DNA from: an uncultured Bacillaceae bacterium
GTDB taxonomy: Bacteria > Bacillota > Bacilli > Bacillales > Amphibacillaceae
Length of the DNA: 8,749 nt
NCBI GenBank assembly: GCA_937925695.1
Contig: CALAMD010000013.1
Location: 1 to 8,749, forward strand
Direction of reading: 5' to 3'
Part shown: positions 1 to 6,425 of the stretch, in pieces
How positions within the stretch are numbered: the first letter of the stretch is position 1
Layout: each line of letters starts with the position of its first letter
The notes under the pieces: generated by a model
The model's database searches: none
What the model saw: only the letters and a program-made list of their open reading frames with translations
What the model was told of the DNA's origin: nothing
Program-made: the position numbers and the translations under genes

Positions 1-208
1 AACATTGATGCGTTTAAATTGCACGAACTTCAGTGTTATGCTCTTGTTCGTGAATATTGATGTGTTTAAATTGCACGAACTTCAATGTTATGTTCTTGTT
101 CGTGAACATTGATGCGATTAAATTGCACGAACTTCAGTGTTATGCTCAAGTTCGTGAACATTGATTCATTTAATTTGCATGAACTCAAGAATCAAGTTCA
201 AGTTCGTC
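1..208. repeat. Four tandem 52-bp units with alternating inverted arms
   Basis: Four units lie head to tail at 1-52, 53-104, 105-156 and 157-208. Unit 2 differs from unit 1 at 4 positions and unit 3 differs from unit 1 at 3. Unit 4 is decayed, with about 13 differences from unit 3. After 208 the opening of a fifth unit (AATATTG) is visible and then fades out. Each unit holds a CACGAAC arm (22-28, 74-80, 126-132; CATGAAC at 178-184) and its reverse complement GTTCGTG (46-52, 98-104, 150-156; GTTCGTC at 202-208). In unit 3 the arms extend to 9 bp (CACGAACTT/AAGTTCGTG). Because arms alternate at 24 and 28 bp, each can pair with the neighbour on either side. The array begins at the window edge, so more units may lie upstream. 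No run of T follows the hairpins, so a classic terminator role is unlikely. Function is unknown. Confidence 0.9.
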
Positions 209-468
209 AATATTGTATCGTGTTAATGAACGCCTACGTCCCCAGGCAACCCACATTGCACACAAAATACTAAAACTACCTTAATTTTATTAAAAATATT
301 GTTACATTATTCACAAATATATTGTATGATGATAACATCACGTAAATTATCTTACTATTAATAAAAGTTGCAATGATTATTCACTTTGATTTTGAGTCGT
401 TCTATAAAAATCGACCTTAAAGTGAGCAGTGTTATTAGGTCACGTTAAATATGAGCTAGAATTTCATT
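209..468. other. AT-rich non-coding leader of the first operon
   Basis: No convincing reading frame is seen here on either strand. The stretch holds the decayed tail of the 52-bp array, then A/T-rich sequence with a candidate promoter at 302-330. This is followed by about 130 bases that would form an untranslated leader if that promoter is used. A weak 5-bp inverted repeat, GACCT (413-417) with AGGTC (437-441), lies in this leader. No riboswitch class was recognised. Confidence 0.5.
302..330 (+). promoter_or_regulatory. Candidate sigma-A promoter for the yciI-like operon
   Basis: A TTACAT hexamer (302-307) and a TATGAT hexamer (325-330) are separated by 17 bases. The -10 element matches the consensus TATAAT at five of six positions. 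The -35 element is weaker. This is the best-spaced pair seen between the repeat array and the first gene. The surrounding AT richness makes chance matches likely. Confidence 0.4.
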
Positions 469-484
469 AAAGGATGTGTTGTTG

Positions 485-847
485 ATGAGATTTTTGATTG
501 TGTTAACTAAAGCGGAAAACTGGATCGAGGGTGTACGTTTGCCAGACCAGCCGTTTATGCCAGAACATGCTGTGTATGTGCAACAAGCTTTTGATCAAGG
601 AAAGATTATTATGGCTGGACCTTTTAATGACACAGATGGCGGGGCGATTATTATTGATGCAAACCAAAAAGAGGAAGCCATCGAATTTGCAGAAAATGAT
701 CCTGCTGTGAAAAATGGCACCTTTTCCTATCAAATTATGGAGTGGGCTTTCAAACTAAGTAAGTTTGAAAATATTAGCGCGAATTATGGCCAAAAATATA
801 TTGATCTTAAACATCAAGTTCAAAAGGAATTAGGTATCATTGAATGA
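485..847 (+). CDS. YciI-like protein (YCII-related domain)
   Basis: This encodes a 120-residue soluble protein of the YciI/YCII family, small ferredoxin-like folds that usually form dimers. The family's biochemical role is mostly undefined. The N-terminal strand MRFLIVL is followed by a helix carrying His28 (PEHAVYV), the loop GPFNDTDGG (45-53), a strand, and NDPA (71-74) with Asp72. The His and Asp are the pair usually proposed as the active site in this family. Residues 90-120 form a charged helical tail beyond the core domain. An in-frame GTG at 476 would add three residues, but it lies only about 2 bases after the Shine-Dalgarno AAAGG (469-473). ATG 485, about 11 bases downstream, is therefore preferred. 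The stop codon overlaps the next start (ATGA, 4 bases), implying coupled translation with the Asp-box protein. Family assignment is fairly secure; substrate unknown. Confidence 0.8.
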   Translation: MRFLIVLTKAENWIEGVRLPDQPFMPEHAVYVQQAFDQGKIIMAGPFNDTDGGAIIIDANQKEEAIEFAENDPAVKNGTFSYQIMEWAFKLSKFENISANYGQKYIDLKHQVQKELGIIE

Positions 848-1782
848 AAAAATTAATGTTAGGCTCATCGCTATTGATGCTAATTGTCTTATTAATTGGG
901 GTATTTCGCTATCATCAGGACAGCACTGTTCTATTGTTACCCCGAGGTGAACAGTATTTAATGGAAAGCAAATCGAACCAAGCCGATCAAGTTCAACAGT
1001 CACCTCCAATACCAGTTGATCAAGCAAAAATAAGTTACTCGTTACAAAATGACGAACTACAAATTACCTTTGATCAAGGTCAGCATTGGCAACAAGTACC
1101 CATTGAAAAAGATGCTTTATTTACTGGCGAGTATACAGGAAATGAACAAACATTAATTCCTGGTAGTTATTATTTGTCAGATGCTATTGTTGCATTTATC
1201 TATGCAATAGATGGTGGTCAAGGAAGCCAGCAAGTATCATTAAAATATTCCCTAAATCAAGGGAAAACATGGGAAGATAGTGTCATAGCCGAAGCATTTC
1301 CGATCATGCGTTTTCGAAAAGTTTCATTTGTGAATGAACAATTTGGTTATGTCATTCTAACCGGTGATCGAACGATGTCTCAAGAATATTCCATCGCTTA
1401 TGTAACCTATGATGGTGGCACAACTTGGCAAGCAACGAACGACACAGGAAATACGAGATTACTAGCCGACGGTGGTTTTGTTGATGAAACGACGGGTTTT
1501 ATGTCGTATGGCATCATCAATCCCGAATCACCTGATTTATACGTTACCCAAGATGGAGGCGATACGTGGACAAAAGCAACAATTAATATTCCTGAAAAAT
1601 ACACACCCGTTTTTGTCCAAGCTGAACTGCCAGAAACAGTCGATGATCATTTAATCATGTTGATCAATCAAGGTCCAAGCGGAGATTATCAGGGTGGAAA
1701 AGTTAAAGGGGAGTTTATTTCAATGGATCAAGGTTTAACGTGGGAGTTTGTTAGGGGGGTGCCAGTAGATGAGTCGGATTAA
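844..1782 (+). CDS. Membrane-anchored Asp-box (BNR) repeat protein, beta-propeller-like
   Basis: This is a 312-residue protein with an N-terminal hydrophobic anchor (about 4-21, preceded by Lys-Lys) and no lipobox cysteine, so it is probably held in the membrane facing outward. A low-complexity linker rich in Gln and Ser (about 40-60) follows. Five Asp-box motifs of the form S/T-x-D/N-x-G-x-x-W lie at residues 75-82, 136-143, 188-195, 235-242 and 293-300, spaced about 47-61 residues apart. Each is one beta-propeller blade turn as in sialidase-like, VPS10 and Ycf48-type folds. Asp boxes are structural, and no catalytic sialidase residues such as an RIP/Arg triad were seen. A role in binding or assembly is therefore more likely than hydrolysis. 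The start ATG overlaps the upstream stop by 4 bases, with AGGT at 832-835 as a modest Shine-Dalgarno. Its end overlaps the next gene by 14 bases. The partner is unknown, but co-translation with the following membrane protein suggests they work together. Confidence 0.75.
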   Translation: MKKLMLGSSLLMLIVLLIGVFRYHQDSTVLLLPRGEQYLMESKSNQADQVQQSPPIPVDQAKISYSLQNDELQITFDQGQHWQQVPIEKDALFTGEYTGNEQTLIPGSYYLSDAIVAFIYAIDGGQGSQQVSLKYSLNQGKTWEDSVIAEAFPIMRFRKVSFVNEQFGYVILTGDRTMSQEYSIAYVTYDGGTTWQATNDTGNTRLLADGGFVDETTGFMSYGIINPESPDLYVTQDGGDTWTKATINIPEKYTPVFVQAELPETVDDHLIMLINQGPSGDYQGGKVKGEFISMDQGLTWEFVRGVPVDESD

Positions 1783-2689
1783 TAAACAGTCAAAAGGGTC
1801 AGATTCATCCGCAAATCTTAATAAACAACAACCGACTTCAACTCGGAGAAACACCATACGTCTTCTCGGCTGGCTTTTATTTTTAGTCGGTGTTGGCATC
1901 TTCTGCATGGAAAGTGGATTCCTAGTTTTCCATGAAAAATATACTATCGAGTATATCGATCAACGGCTTTTTTATTTGTTAAACATCCTCTGCATCATCT
2001 GCTTGATCACTGGATGTTATTTATGTTTCACCTTTACAAAAAGAATCAAACAAATCAGTCTGATCGCAGTCATTATTTTTTCACTACTTCACCTTGGCTT
2101 GCTTTTTGACACTCAGACAAAAATCAACCATGTCATTCGTTTTTCACCAGATTATAAACATGTGCTCATCATCAAAGAAGATATTGATAGTGGCCAGGCA
2201 ATCTATCATCGGAGTTTATATGGTATTTTTTCTCGTCCTCATACTAGTTTGCCAGGCCAACCAAAGGGTGAATTTAAAATAGATTGGTTGGCTAACGATG
2301 TGGTTGCTGTGACTTATAAAACGCGTGACGACACGATCCAACAGTATATTGGCACATACGGCGACCGAGGCAATGGTCACTATTATTATGTAGGCTCTGA
2401 AATTGCTGGACATTGGGAAGGGGACCGATATGAAGTAAGCAGTGATACAGCAGGAATAACTGTTATCGATCACGGTAACAAAGAATTGTTTACTTGGGAA
2501 AACATTGAGCAGTTTGGCACCTTGGCTATTGTTCTAAAGAAAGATAATCACGCCAGGTGGACGATCGCTTTAAATGAAAATTTTACCGTCCAAAATGGAA
2601 ATTTTCTTTCCGGTAATATTAGTTTATATCAGGCAACGATGGAAAATAATCAACCTATCATTTTACAATCATATAATCCAGTAGAGTAG
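1769..2689 (+). CDS. Unrecognised protein with three membrane segments and an outer C-terminal domain
   Basis: I do not recognise this 306-residue protein. A polar Ser/Gln/Lys-rich N-terminus (1-28) ending in Arg-Arg precedes hydrophobic segments at about 31-54, 66-89 and 94-114. The positive loop TKRIK (90-94) between segments two and three suggests N-terminus inside and the large C-terminal part (about 118-306) outside. That part is rich in alternating hydrophobic strands. It opens with RFSPDYKHVLII (124-135), reminiscent of a WD40/PD40-type blade, and later has IDWLANDVVAVTY (171-183). A beta-sheet or partial propeller fold is possible but unproven. ATG 1769 sits inside the end of the Asp-box gene (14-base overlap), with AGGGGG (1753-1758) as a strong Shine-Dalgarno about 10 bases upstream. 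The overlap argues for joint function with that protein. No obvious terminator follows. Confidence 0.7.
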   Translation: MSRINKQSKGSDSSANLNKQQPTSTRRNTIRLLGWLLFLVGVGIFCMESGFLVFHEKYTIEYIDQRLFYLLNILCIICLITGCYLCFTFTKRIKQISLIAVIIFSLLHLGLLFDTQTKINHVIRFSPDYKHVLIIKEDIDSGQAIYHRSLYGIFSRPHTSLPGQPKGEFKIDWLANDVVAVTYKTRDDTIQQYIGTYGDRGNGHYYYVGSEIAGHWEGDRYEVSSDTAGITVIDHGNKELFTWENIEQFGTLAIVLKKDNHARWTIALNENFTVQNGNFLSGNISLYQATMENNQPIILQSYNPVE

Positions 2690-2732
2690 AGTTGTTCAGT
2701 TTAGCATAGGCCTGCTATCAGTCGGAATATGT

Positions 2733-2762
2733 TTGCTGTTATTGACGAGAGCATGTCATAAT
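2733..2762 (+). promoter_or_regulatory. Candidate promoter for the MFS exporter gene
   Basis: TTGCTG (2733-2738) and CATAAT (2757-2762) are separated by 18 bases. The -10 element matches TATAAT at five of six positions; the -35 is poor beyond TTG. It lies 35 bases before the start codon in the 108-base gap after the three-gene unit. A short hairpin, TAGCA-6-TGCTA (2702-2717), lies just upstream. It lacks a T run and is too weak to call a terminator. Confidence 0.3.
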
Positions 2763-2797
2763 AGAGAAAGACGCATTTATTAGGAAGGAAAGATGGA

Positions 2798-4195
2798 ATG
2801 ACTTCTATGAATCTGACTCGCAGCCAAAGAAATTTGATCGTTACAGTTACATTATCAGCTTCGTTTTTAACAGTTCTCTTACAATTTCTACTCATCACGG
2901 CCTTTCCGAAAATTATGAGTGAGTTTAATGTTAATTCAACTGAGGTGCAGTGGCTAACGACCTCATTTATGCTCACGTCTGCAGTTTTGGTTCCGATTAC
3001 AGCTTTTTTAATTGATCGTTTTAAAACAAGAACGTTAATGCTCGGTGCCATGTTGTTCTTTTTAACTGGTACGGTGATCGGTTTTCTGGCCCCATCATTT
3101 GCGATTTTGATAGTCGGTAGAATTTTGCAAGCAATCGCTTCAGGGATATTGATGCCATTAATGCAGACAATTTTATTCCTCATTTATCCAAGAGATAAAA
3201 GAGGTTATGCCATGGGGCTATCCGGAATGGTTATTAATGTTGCACCTGCCATTGGTCCACCGCTATCAGGGATAATCATTAGCTACTTTGACTGGCGTTT
3301 TTTATATCTATTAACATTTATCATTGCCGTCATAATTCTTATTTTAATTATCTGTTTTATGCAAAATGTAACGAAACAAAGAGACACGAAAACAGATCTA
3401 CTATCAATTCTTTTATCAACTGTAGGATTTGGTGGAATTCTCTATGGATTTAATCAATTGCAAGAAGTAGGCATCACCAATTTGAGCACGCTAGCTAGTT
3501 TAATAACAGGTTTTTTAGCATTAGCACTTTTTGTGTTCCGCCAGCTTCATTTAGAAACACCCGTGTTAAATATTCGGGTATTAAAAATACCGATATTTGC
3601 CCTTGTAACATTTATTTCTGTAATTGGCTTTAGTTTGCTGATCTCGATTGAAACGATTTTACCTTTATATGTACAAAATGCTCAGCAACGCTCAGCTTAT
3701 TATAGCGGTCTAGTAGTGATGCCAGGTGCTTTAACACTCGCAATCATGTCCGCTGTTGCTGGGAGATTGTTTGATAAGTATGGCAGTAAAATCATCACTA
3801 TCATTGGCTTTAGCGTGCTTTGTTTCAGTACGATTGGCTTTCAGGTCCTGCTTGGGCTTGACACAACTTTTATTATTCCAGCCTTGTTGTTTGTGGTTTC
3901 CATGGGTGGTGTCGCCTTCATTAACATGCCAGTCATGACAACTGGCATCAACGCTTTGCCCGATAAGTTAATTAACCATGGCACGTCAGTCATTAATACA
4001 GGTCGTCAATTTGGCGGTTCATTAGGATTGACTTTTATTATTTCATTTATTAGTAGAGCTGAGAATGGCAGTACGACGACCCAACCTCTCGATTATCTAA
4101 CAGGAGTAAAAACAGCCTTTTTCGTCGCCTTTATATTTGCAGTAATCGGATTGATTGCTTCCTTGTTTATCGAAAAGAGACGATCAGAAGCGTAA
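2798..4195 (+). CDS. MFS transporter, DHA2 (EmrB/QacA/LmrB-like) family
   Basis: This is a 465-residue inner-membrane protein with 14 hydrophobic segments by eye, the first at about 12-34 and the last at about 437-457. That count and length fit the DHA2 class of drug:proton antiporters. QWLTTSFML (51-59) leads into helix 2. The motif A-like loop is LIDRFKTR (71-78), with Asp73 and Arg74. Motif B-like GRILQA (107-112) carries Arg108. The antiporter motif C is in helix 5 (about 143-158), with GMVINVAPAIGPPLSG. In helix 1, where most DHA2 proteins have an Asp or Asn before the ALP motif, this protein has Leu28-Gln29 and reads ITAFPKI (33-39). The proton or substrate coupling may therefore differ. 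The start is supported by AGGAAGG (2782-2788), 9 bases upstream. The gene appears monocistronic and no neighbouring regulator is seen. Export of a drug or metabolite is inferred; the substrate cannot be told. Confidence 0.85.
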   Translation: MTSMNLTRSQRNLIVTVTLSASFLTVLLQFLLITAFPKIMSEFNVNSTEVQWLTTSFMLTSAVLVPITAFLIDRFKTRTLMLGAMLFFLTGTVIGFLAPSFAILIVGRILQAIASGILMPLMQTILFLIYPRDKRGYAMGLSGMVINVAPAIGPPLSGIIISYFDWRFLYLLTFIIAVIILILIICFMQNVTKQRDTKTDLLSILLSTVGFGGILYGFNQLQEVGITNLSTLASLITGFLALALFVFRQLHLETPVLNIRVLKIPIFALVTFISVIGFSLLISIETILPLYVQNAQQRSAYYSGLVVMPGALTLAIMSAVAGRLFDKYGSKIITIIGFSVLCFSTIGFQVLLGLDTTFIIPALLFVVSMGGVAFINMPVMTTGINALPDKLINHGTSVINTGRQFGGSLGLTFIISFISRAENGSTTTQPLDYLTGVKTAFFVAFIFAVIGLIASLFIEKRRSEA

Positions 4196-4272
4196 GAGGG
4201 GATTTTGCTAAAACTTTCCATTATGAAAAAAGGTATAAGGGGTTAAAAAATGGATACATGTTTGTTAAGGAA

Positions 4273-4302
4273 TTGAAGATTAGTTTTTTGATTGCTCATA
4301 AA
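4273..4302 (+). promoter_or_regulatory. Weak candidate promoter for the yfhF-like gene
   Basis: TTGAAG (4273-4278) and CATAAA (4297-4302) are spaced by 18 bases. Use of this pair would give a very short leader of about 15 bases before ATG 4325. The 129-base gap after the exporter gene shows no clear terminator, so read-through from the exporter promoter is also possible. Confidence 0.25.
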
Positions 4303-4324
4303 TTGAAAGATGGGGGGCTTTCAT

Positions 4325-5260
4325 ATGAAAAAAGTAGTCATTGCAGGGGGAACAGGCTTTATTGGCCAATATTTTGCCAAACAATTTCACGAATTAGGGT
4401 ATGAAGTTTATCTTATTTCACGGAAAAAAAAGATTGTTGATGGTGGATCGTTAAATCATGACCAAAATATCATTTCTCAAACCATAACTTGGCAAGATAA
4501 GACTGGTATTCAACAAGCAATAGAAGGCGCTGAATTATTAATCAATCTTGCCGGAAAAAATGTTAATTGTCGCTACCATGAAAAAAATAAACAAGCGATT
4601 ATGAATTCACGGGTGGAGACGACAACCATCCTTGGTGAAGCTGTTCAGGCGTGTCAGCACCCACCTGAACTATGGATTAATTCGAGCACAGCGACAATTT
4701 ACCGCCATGCTGAAGACCGGCCGATGACAGAGGCTACTGGCGAAATTGGCTCGGGATTTTCAGTAAACGTGGCCACAACATGGGAAAAAACATTTTTCTC
4801 CTTTGACTTGCCAAACACCCGTCAAATTGCCTTACGGATTGCGATTGTTTTAGGTAAGAACGGTGGCGTCATCATTCCCTATAAATATCTCGTCAAATTT
4901 GGCCTTGGTGGTAAACAAGGAAATGGCAAGCAAATGTTTAGTTGGATACATATTGCGGATTTATTCAATATCGTCATGTATTTGCGAGATAAAAAAGAGT
5001 TGAGCGGAGTCTTTAATTGCGCTGCGCCAAAACCTGTCACTAATCAGGACTTGATGAAAAAATTATGTGAAACTATGAGGGTACCCTTTGGTTTCCCATC
5101 ACCAAAATGGTTGTTAGAGATTGGGGCTGTGCTCATCCGTACAGAAACAGAATTGATCTTAAAAAGTCGCTGGGTACTTCCTGAGCGATTAGAAAAAGCA
5201 GGCTATAAATTCACTTATCAAACCCTTGATCAAGCATTACAAGATATATTAATATCATAG
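4325..5260 (+). CDS. yfhF: TIGR01777 family SDR epimerase-like protein (YfhF-like)
   Basis: This is a 311-residue extended-SDR protein of the YfhF/YfcH/SDR39U1 type, presumed cytosolic and NAD(P)-binding, with no firmly known substrate. The Rossmann motif GGTGFIG is at 8-14. NLAGKNVN (74-81) corresponds to the family's NLAG segment, SSTATIYR (120-127) to the usual SAxGxYG region, and WE (153-154) to the conserved pair after it. RIAIVLGKNGG (171-181) and GLGGKQGNGKQMFSWIHIADL (193-213) are highly characteristic. The C-terminal DUF1731 domain spans about 255-303 (VPFGFPSPKW onward). In this protein the usual Gly-x-Tyr-Gly after the serine strand reads ATIYR, a mild variation. An in-frame ATG at 4310 would add MGGFH, but it lies on top of the Shine-Dalgarno GGGGGG (4312-4317). 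ATG 4325, 7 bases downstream, is therefore the likely start. Family call is strong; the gene name is by analogy with Bacillus. Confidence 0.88.
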   Translation: MKKVVIAGGTGFIGQYFAKQFHELGYEVYLISRKKKIVDGGSLNHDQNIISQTITWQDKTGIQQAIEGAELLINLAGKNVNCRYHEKNKQAIMNSRVETTTILGEAVQACQHPPELWINSSTATIYRHAEDRPMTEATGEIGSGFSVNVATTWEKTFFSFDLPNTRQIALRIAIVLGKNGGVIIPYKYLVKFGLGGKQGNGKQMFSWIHIADLFNIVMYLRDKKELSGVFNCAAPKPVTNQDLMKKLCETMRVPFGFPSPKWLLEIGAVLIRTETELILKSRWVLPERLEKAGYKFTYQTLDQALQDILIS

Positions 5261-5270
5261 ATTTTATCAA

Positions 5271-5323
5271 AACGAACATCGGTTAAACTTAGCAGTCAAT
5301 AACAGGCCTCCGTGTTGTTCGTT
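5271..5323 (+). promoter_or_regulatory. Inverted repeat in the 5'-nucleotidase leader, possible operator
   Basis: AACGAACA (5271-5278) and its exact reverse complement TGTTCGTT (5316-5323) flank 37 bases. Inside them, CGG (5280-5282) and CCG (5310-5312) could extend a stem. The CGAAC/GTTCG core in convergent orientation resembles the PurR box of Bacillus (consensus around CCGAAC). That would make sense before a nucleotide-metabolism gene. The spacing is longer than in characterised PurR operators and flanking positions match only partly, so this is a suggestion. An RNA hairpin is the alternative. Confidence 0.35.
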
Positions 5324-5343
5324 CATAGGACCAAAATTAGGAA

Positions 5344-5350
5344 AAGGAGG
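5344..5350 (+). promoter_or_regulatory. Near-perfect Shine-Dalgarno that selects a TTG start
   Basis: AAGGAGG is complementary to the 16S rRNA tail and lies 7 bases before TTG 5358. An out-of-frame ATG at 5353 lies only 2 bases after it and opens a 14-codon frame ending in TAG, so it is not a plausible start. The site therefore fixes the unusual TTG as the initiation codon. Confidence 0.75.
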
Positions 5351-5357
5351 AAATGAC

Positions 5358-6314
5358 TTGGCTTATGATTTGTCTGGGAAATTGGTTGTTGCTGTAGCAT
5401 CAAGTGCTTTGTTCGATTTGACAGAAGCTGATCACGTTTTTCAAACAGAAGGCGAAAGTGCCTATCGCGCATATCAACGCAAGCACGAAACAAAAATATT
5501 AGAACCGGGAGTCGTCTATCCACTCATAAAGAGATTACTAGCTTTAAATGATGAAAACGAACAACCAATAGAAGTTGTCCTATTTTCCCGAAATGATCCA
5601 GATACAGGATTACGCGTATTTAATTCAATTGAGCATTATGGATTAGCTATTAGTCGAGCGATTTTTGTTGCAGGGAAAAATCCCTTTAAATATTTAGAGG
5701 CATTTAATGCATCTTTGTTCCTTTCAGGTAATAAAGCCGATGTAAAAGAAGCAATCGAACATGGATTACCTGCAGGCTATGTCAAGTCAACAAATTATAT
5801 TGATGATGAAACGGATGATGAATTACGGATTGCTTTTGACTTTGATGCTGTATTAGTTGATGATTCCTCAGAAAAGGTTTATCAGGAAAAAGGCCTTGAA
5901 GCCTATCAAGAACACGAATTAGCATATGGCAGTATTCCGATGAATGAAGGCCCATTACATCAATTTTTAACTGGTTTATCTAAGATTCAACAAGCGGAAT
6001 TAGCAAAAAAGGATAAAGACGAACAATATGAACCTAAAATACGTATTGCTGTATGTACAGCGAGAAATGCACCTGCCCATAAACGGGTTGTGACAACATT
6101 AAGAGAATGGAACATTCGCGTTGATGAAGCATTTTTCTTAGGGGGCATGAATAAAGGACAAGTCCTTGAAGTGTATCGACCCCATATCTTTTTTGATGAT
6201 CAAGTGAAAAACATTCAAAGTATTTCTGATAAATTTCCTTCTGTCCATATCCCGTATGGTATTGCTGCCGAGATAGAAGAGGGGAGCGAGCAGCAAAAGA
6301 AACGGGACGATTAG
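5358..6314 (+). CDS. Cytosolic 5'-nucleotidase, cN-I type (5_nucleotid family)
   Basis: This is a 318-residue cytoplasmic enzyme predicted to remove phosphate from nucleoside 5'-monophosphates, as the related cN-I enzymes do with AMP/IMP-type substrates. The N-terminal KLVVAVASSALFDL (8-21), EGESAYRAYQ (31-40) and EPGVVYPLIKRLL (49-61) follow the family pattern closely. FSRNDPDTGLRVFNSI (76-91) comes next. The Asp-rich motif AFDFDAVLVDDSSE (159-172), with Asp161 and Asp163, matches the FDGDAVL motif, here with Phe in place of Gly. CTARNAPAHKR (233-243), DEAFFLGGMNKG (256-267) and PHIFFDDQ (275-282) complete the HAD-like core. VHIPYGIA (296-303) is near the end, followed by a charged tail. The start is TTG, chosen because of the strong Shine-Dalgarno. 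It is single-gene by spacing, with a possible purine operator upstream. A role in nucleotide turnover or salvage is inferred; substrate preference is not visible. Confidence 0.85.
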   Translation: MAYDLSGKLVVAVASSALFDLTEADHVFQTEGESAYRAYQRKHETKILEPGVVYPLIKRLLALNDENEQPIEVVLFSRNDPDTGLRVFNSIEHYGLAISRAIFVAGKNPFKYLEAFNASLFLSGNKADVKEAIEHGLPAGYVKSTNYIDDETDDELRIAFDFDAVLVDDSSEKVYQEKGLEAYQEHELAYGSIPMNEGPLHQFLTGLSKIQQAELAKKDKDEQYEPKIRIAVCTARNAPAHKRVVTTLREWNIRVDEAFFLGGMNKGQVLEVYRPHIFFDDQVKNIQSISDKFPSVHIPYGIAAEIEEGSEQQKKRDD

Positions 6315-6326
6315 CATTTGATAGGG

Positions 6327-6365
6327 ACTTAGTAATTCGGTGGCGAAATTTTAATCGTTCTAAGT
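6327..6365. other. Nested inverted repeat after the 5'-nucleotidase gene
   Basis: An outer stem ACTTAG (6327-6332) with CTAAGT (6360-6365) encloses a smaller stem, TTCG (6336-6339) with CGAA (6344-6347), around GTGG. Four T residues follow the inner stem after one or two unpaired bases. This could be a weak intrinsic terminator or a DNA site. The inner stem is short, so no firm call is made. Confidence 0.3.
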
Positions 6366-6378
6366 AAGCACTAATCTA

Positions 6379-6388
6379 TAGCATGCTA
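6379..6388. promoter_or_regulatory. Perfect 10-bp palindrome TAGCATGCTA before the AraC-GH39 gene
   Basis: TAGCATGCTA reads the same on both strands and lies 37 bases before the start codon of the regulator. It could be an operator or simply chance. No well-spaced -35/-10 pair was found around it, so the promoter of the regulator remains unplaced. Confidence 0.3.
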
Positions 6389-6425
6389 CTTGAAAATATT
6401 TGATCTAAAATAAGGGGGTAGAGAA

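Noticed and set aside
1..208. Possible CRISPR array
   Set aside because: The whole 52-bp unit is repeated, including the parts between the arms. There are no unique spacers and no cas genes.
476..484. GTG start three codons upstream for the YciI-like gene
   Set aside because: It lies almost on the Shine-Dalgarno; ATG 485 has normal spacing and matches the usual N-terminus of the family.
1407..1604. 65-codon open frame on the minus strand within the Asp-box gene
   Set aside because: It is a shadow of the coding strand with no start-site support and no known domain.
2702..2717. Terminator after the three-gene unit
   Set aside because: The 5-bp stem TAGCA/TGCTA is short and has no T run after it.
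2701..3183. 160-codon open frame on the minus strand
   Set aside because: It is antisense to the well-supported exporter gene, has no recognisable domain, and its composition mirrors the membrane-protein codons on the other strand.
4250..4276. Eight-codon frame after AAGGGG, possible leader peptide
   Set aside because: It has no codon bias suggestive of attenuation and no paired hairpins or terminator follow it; a chance match is likely.
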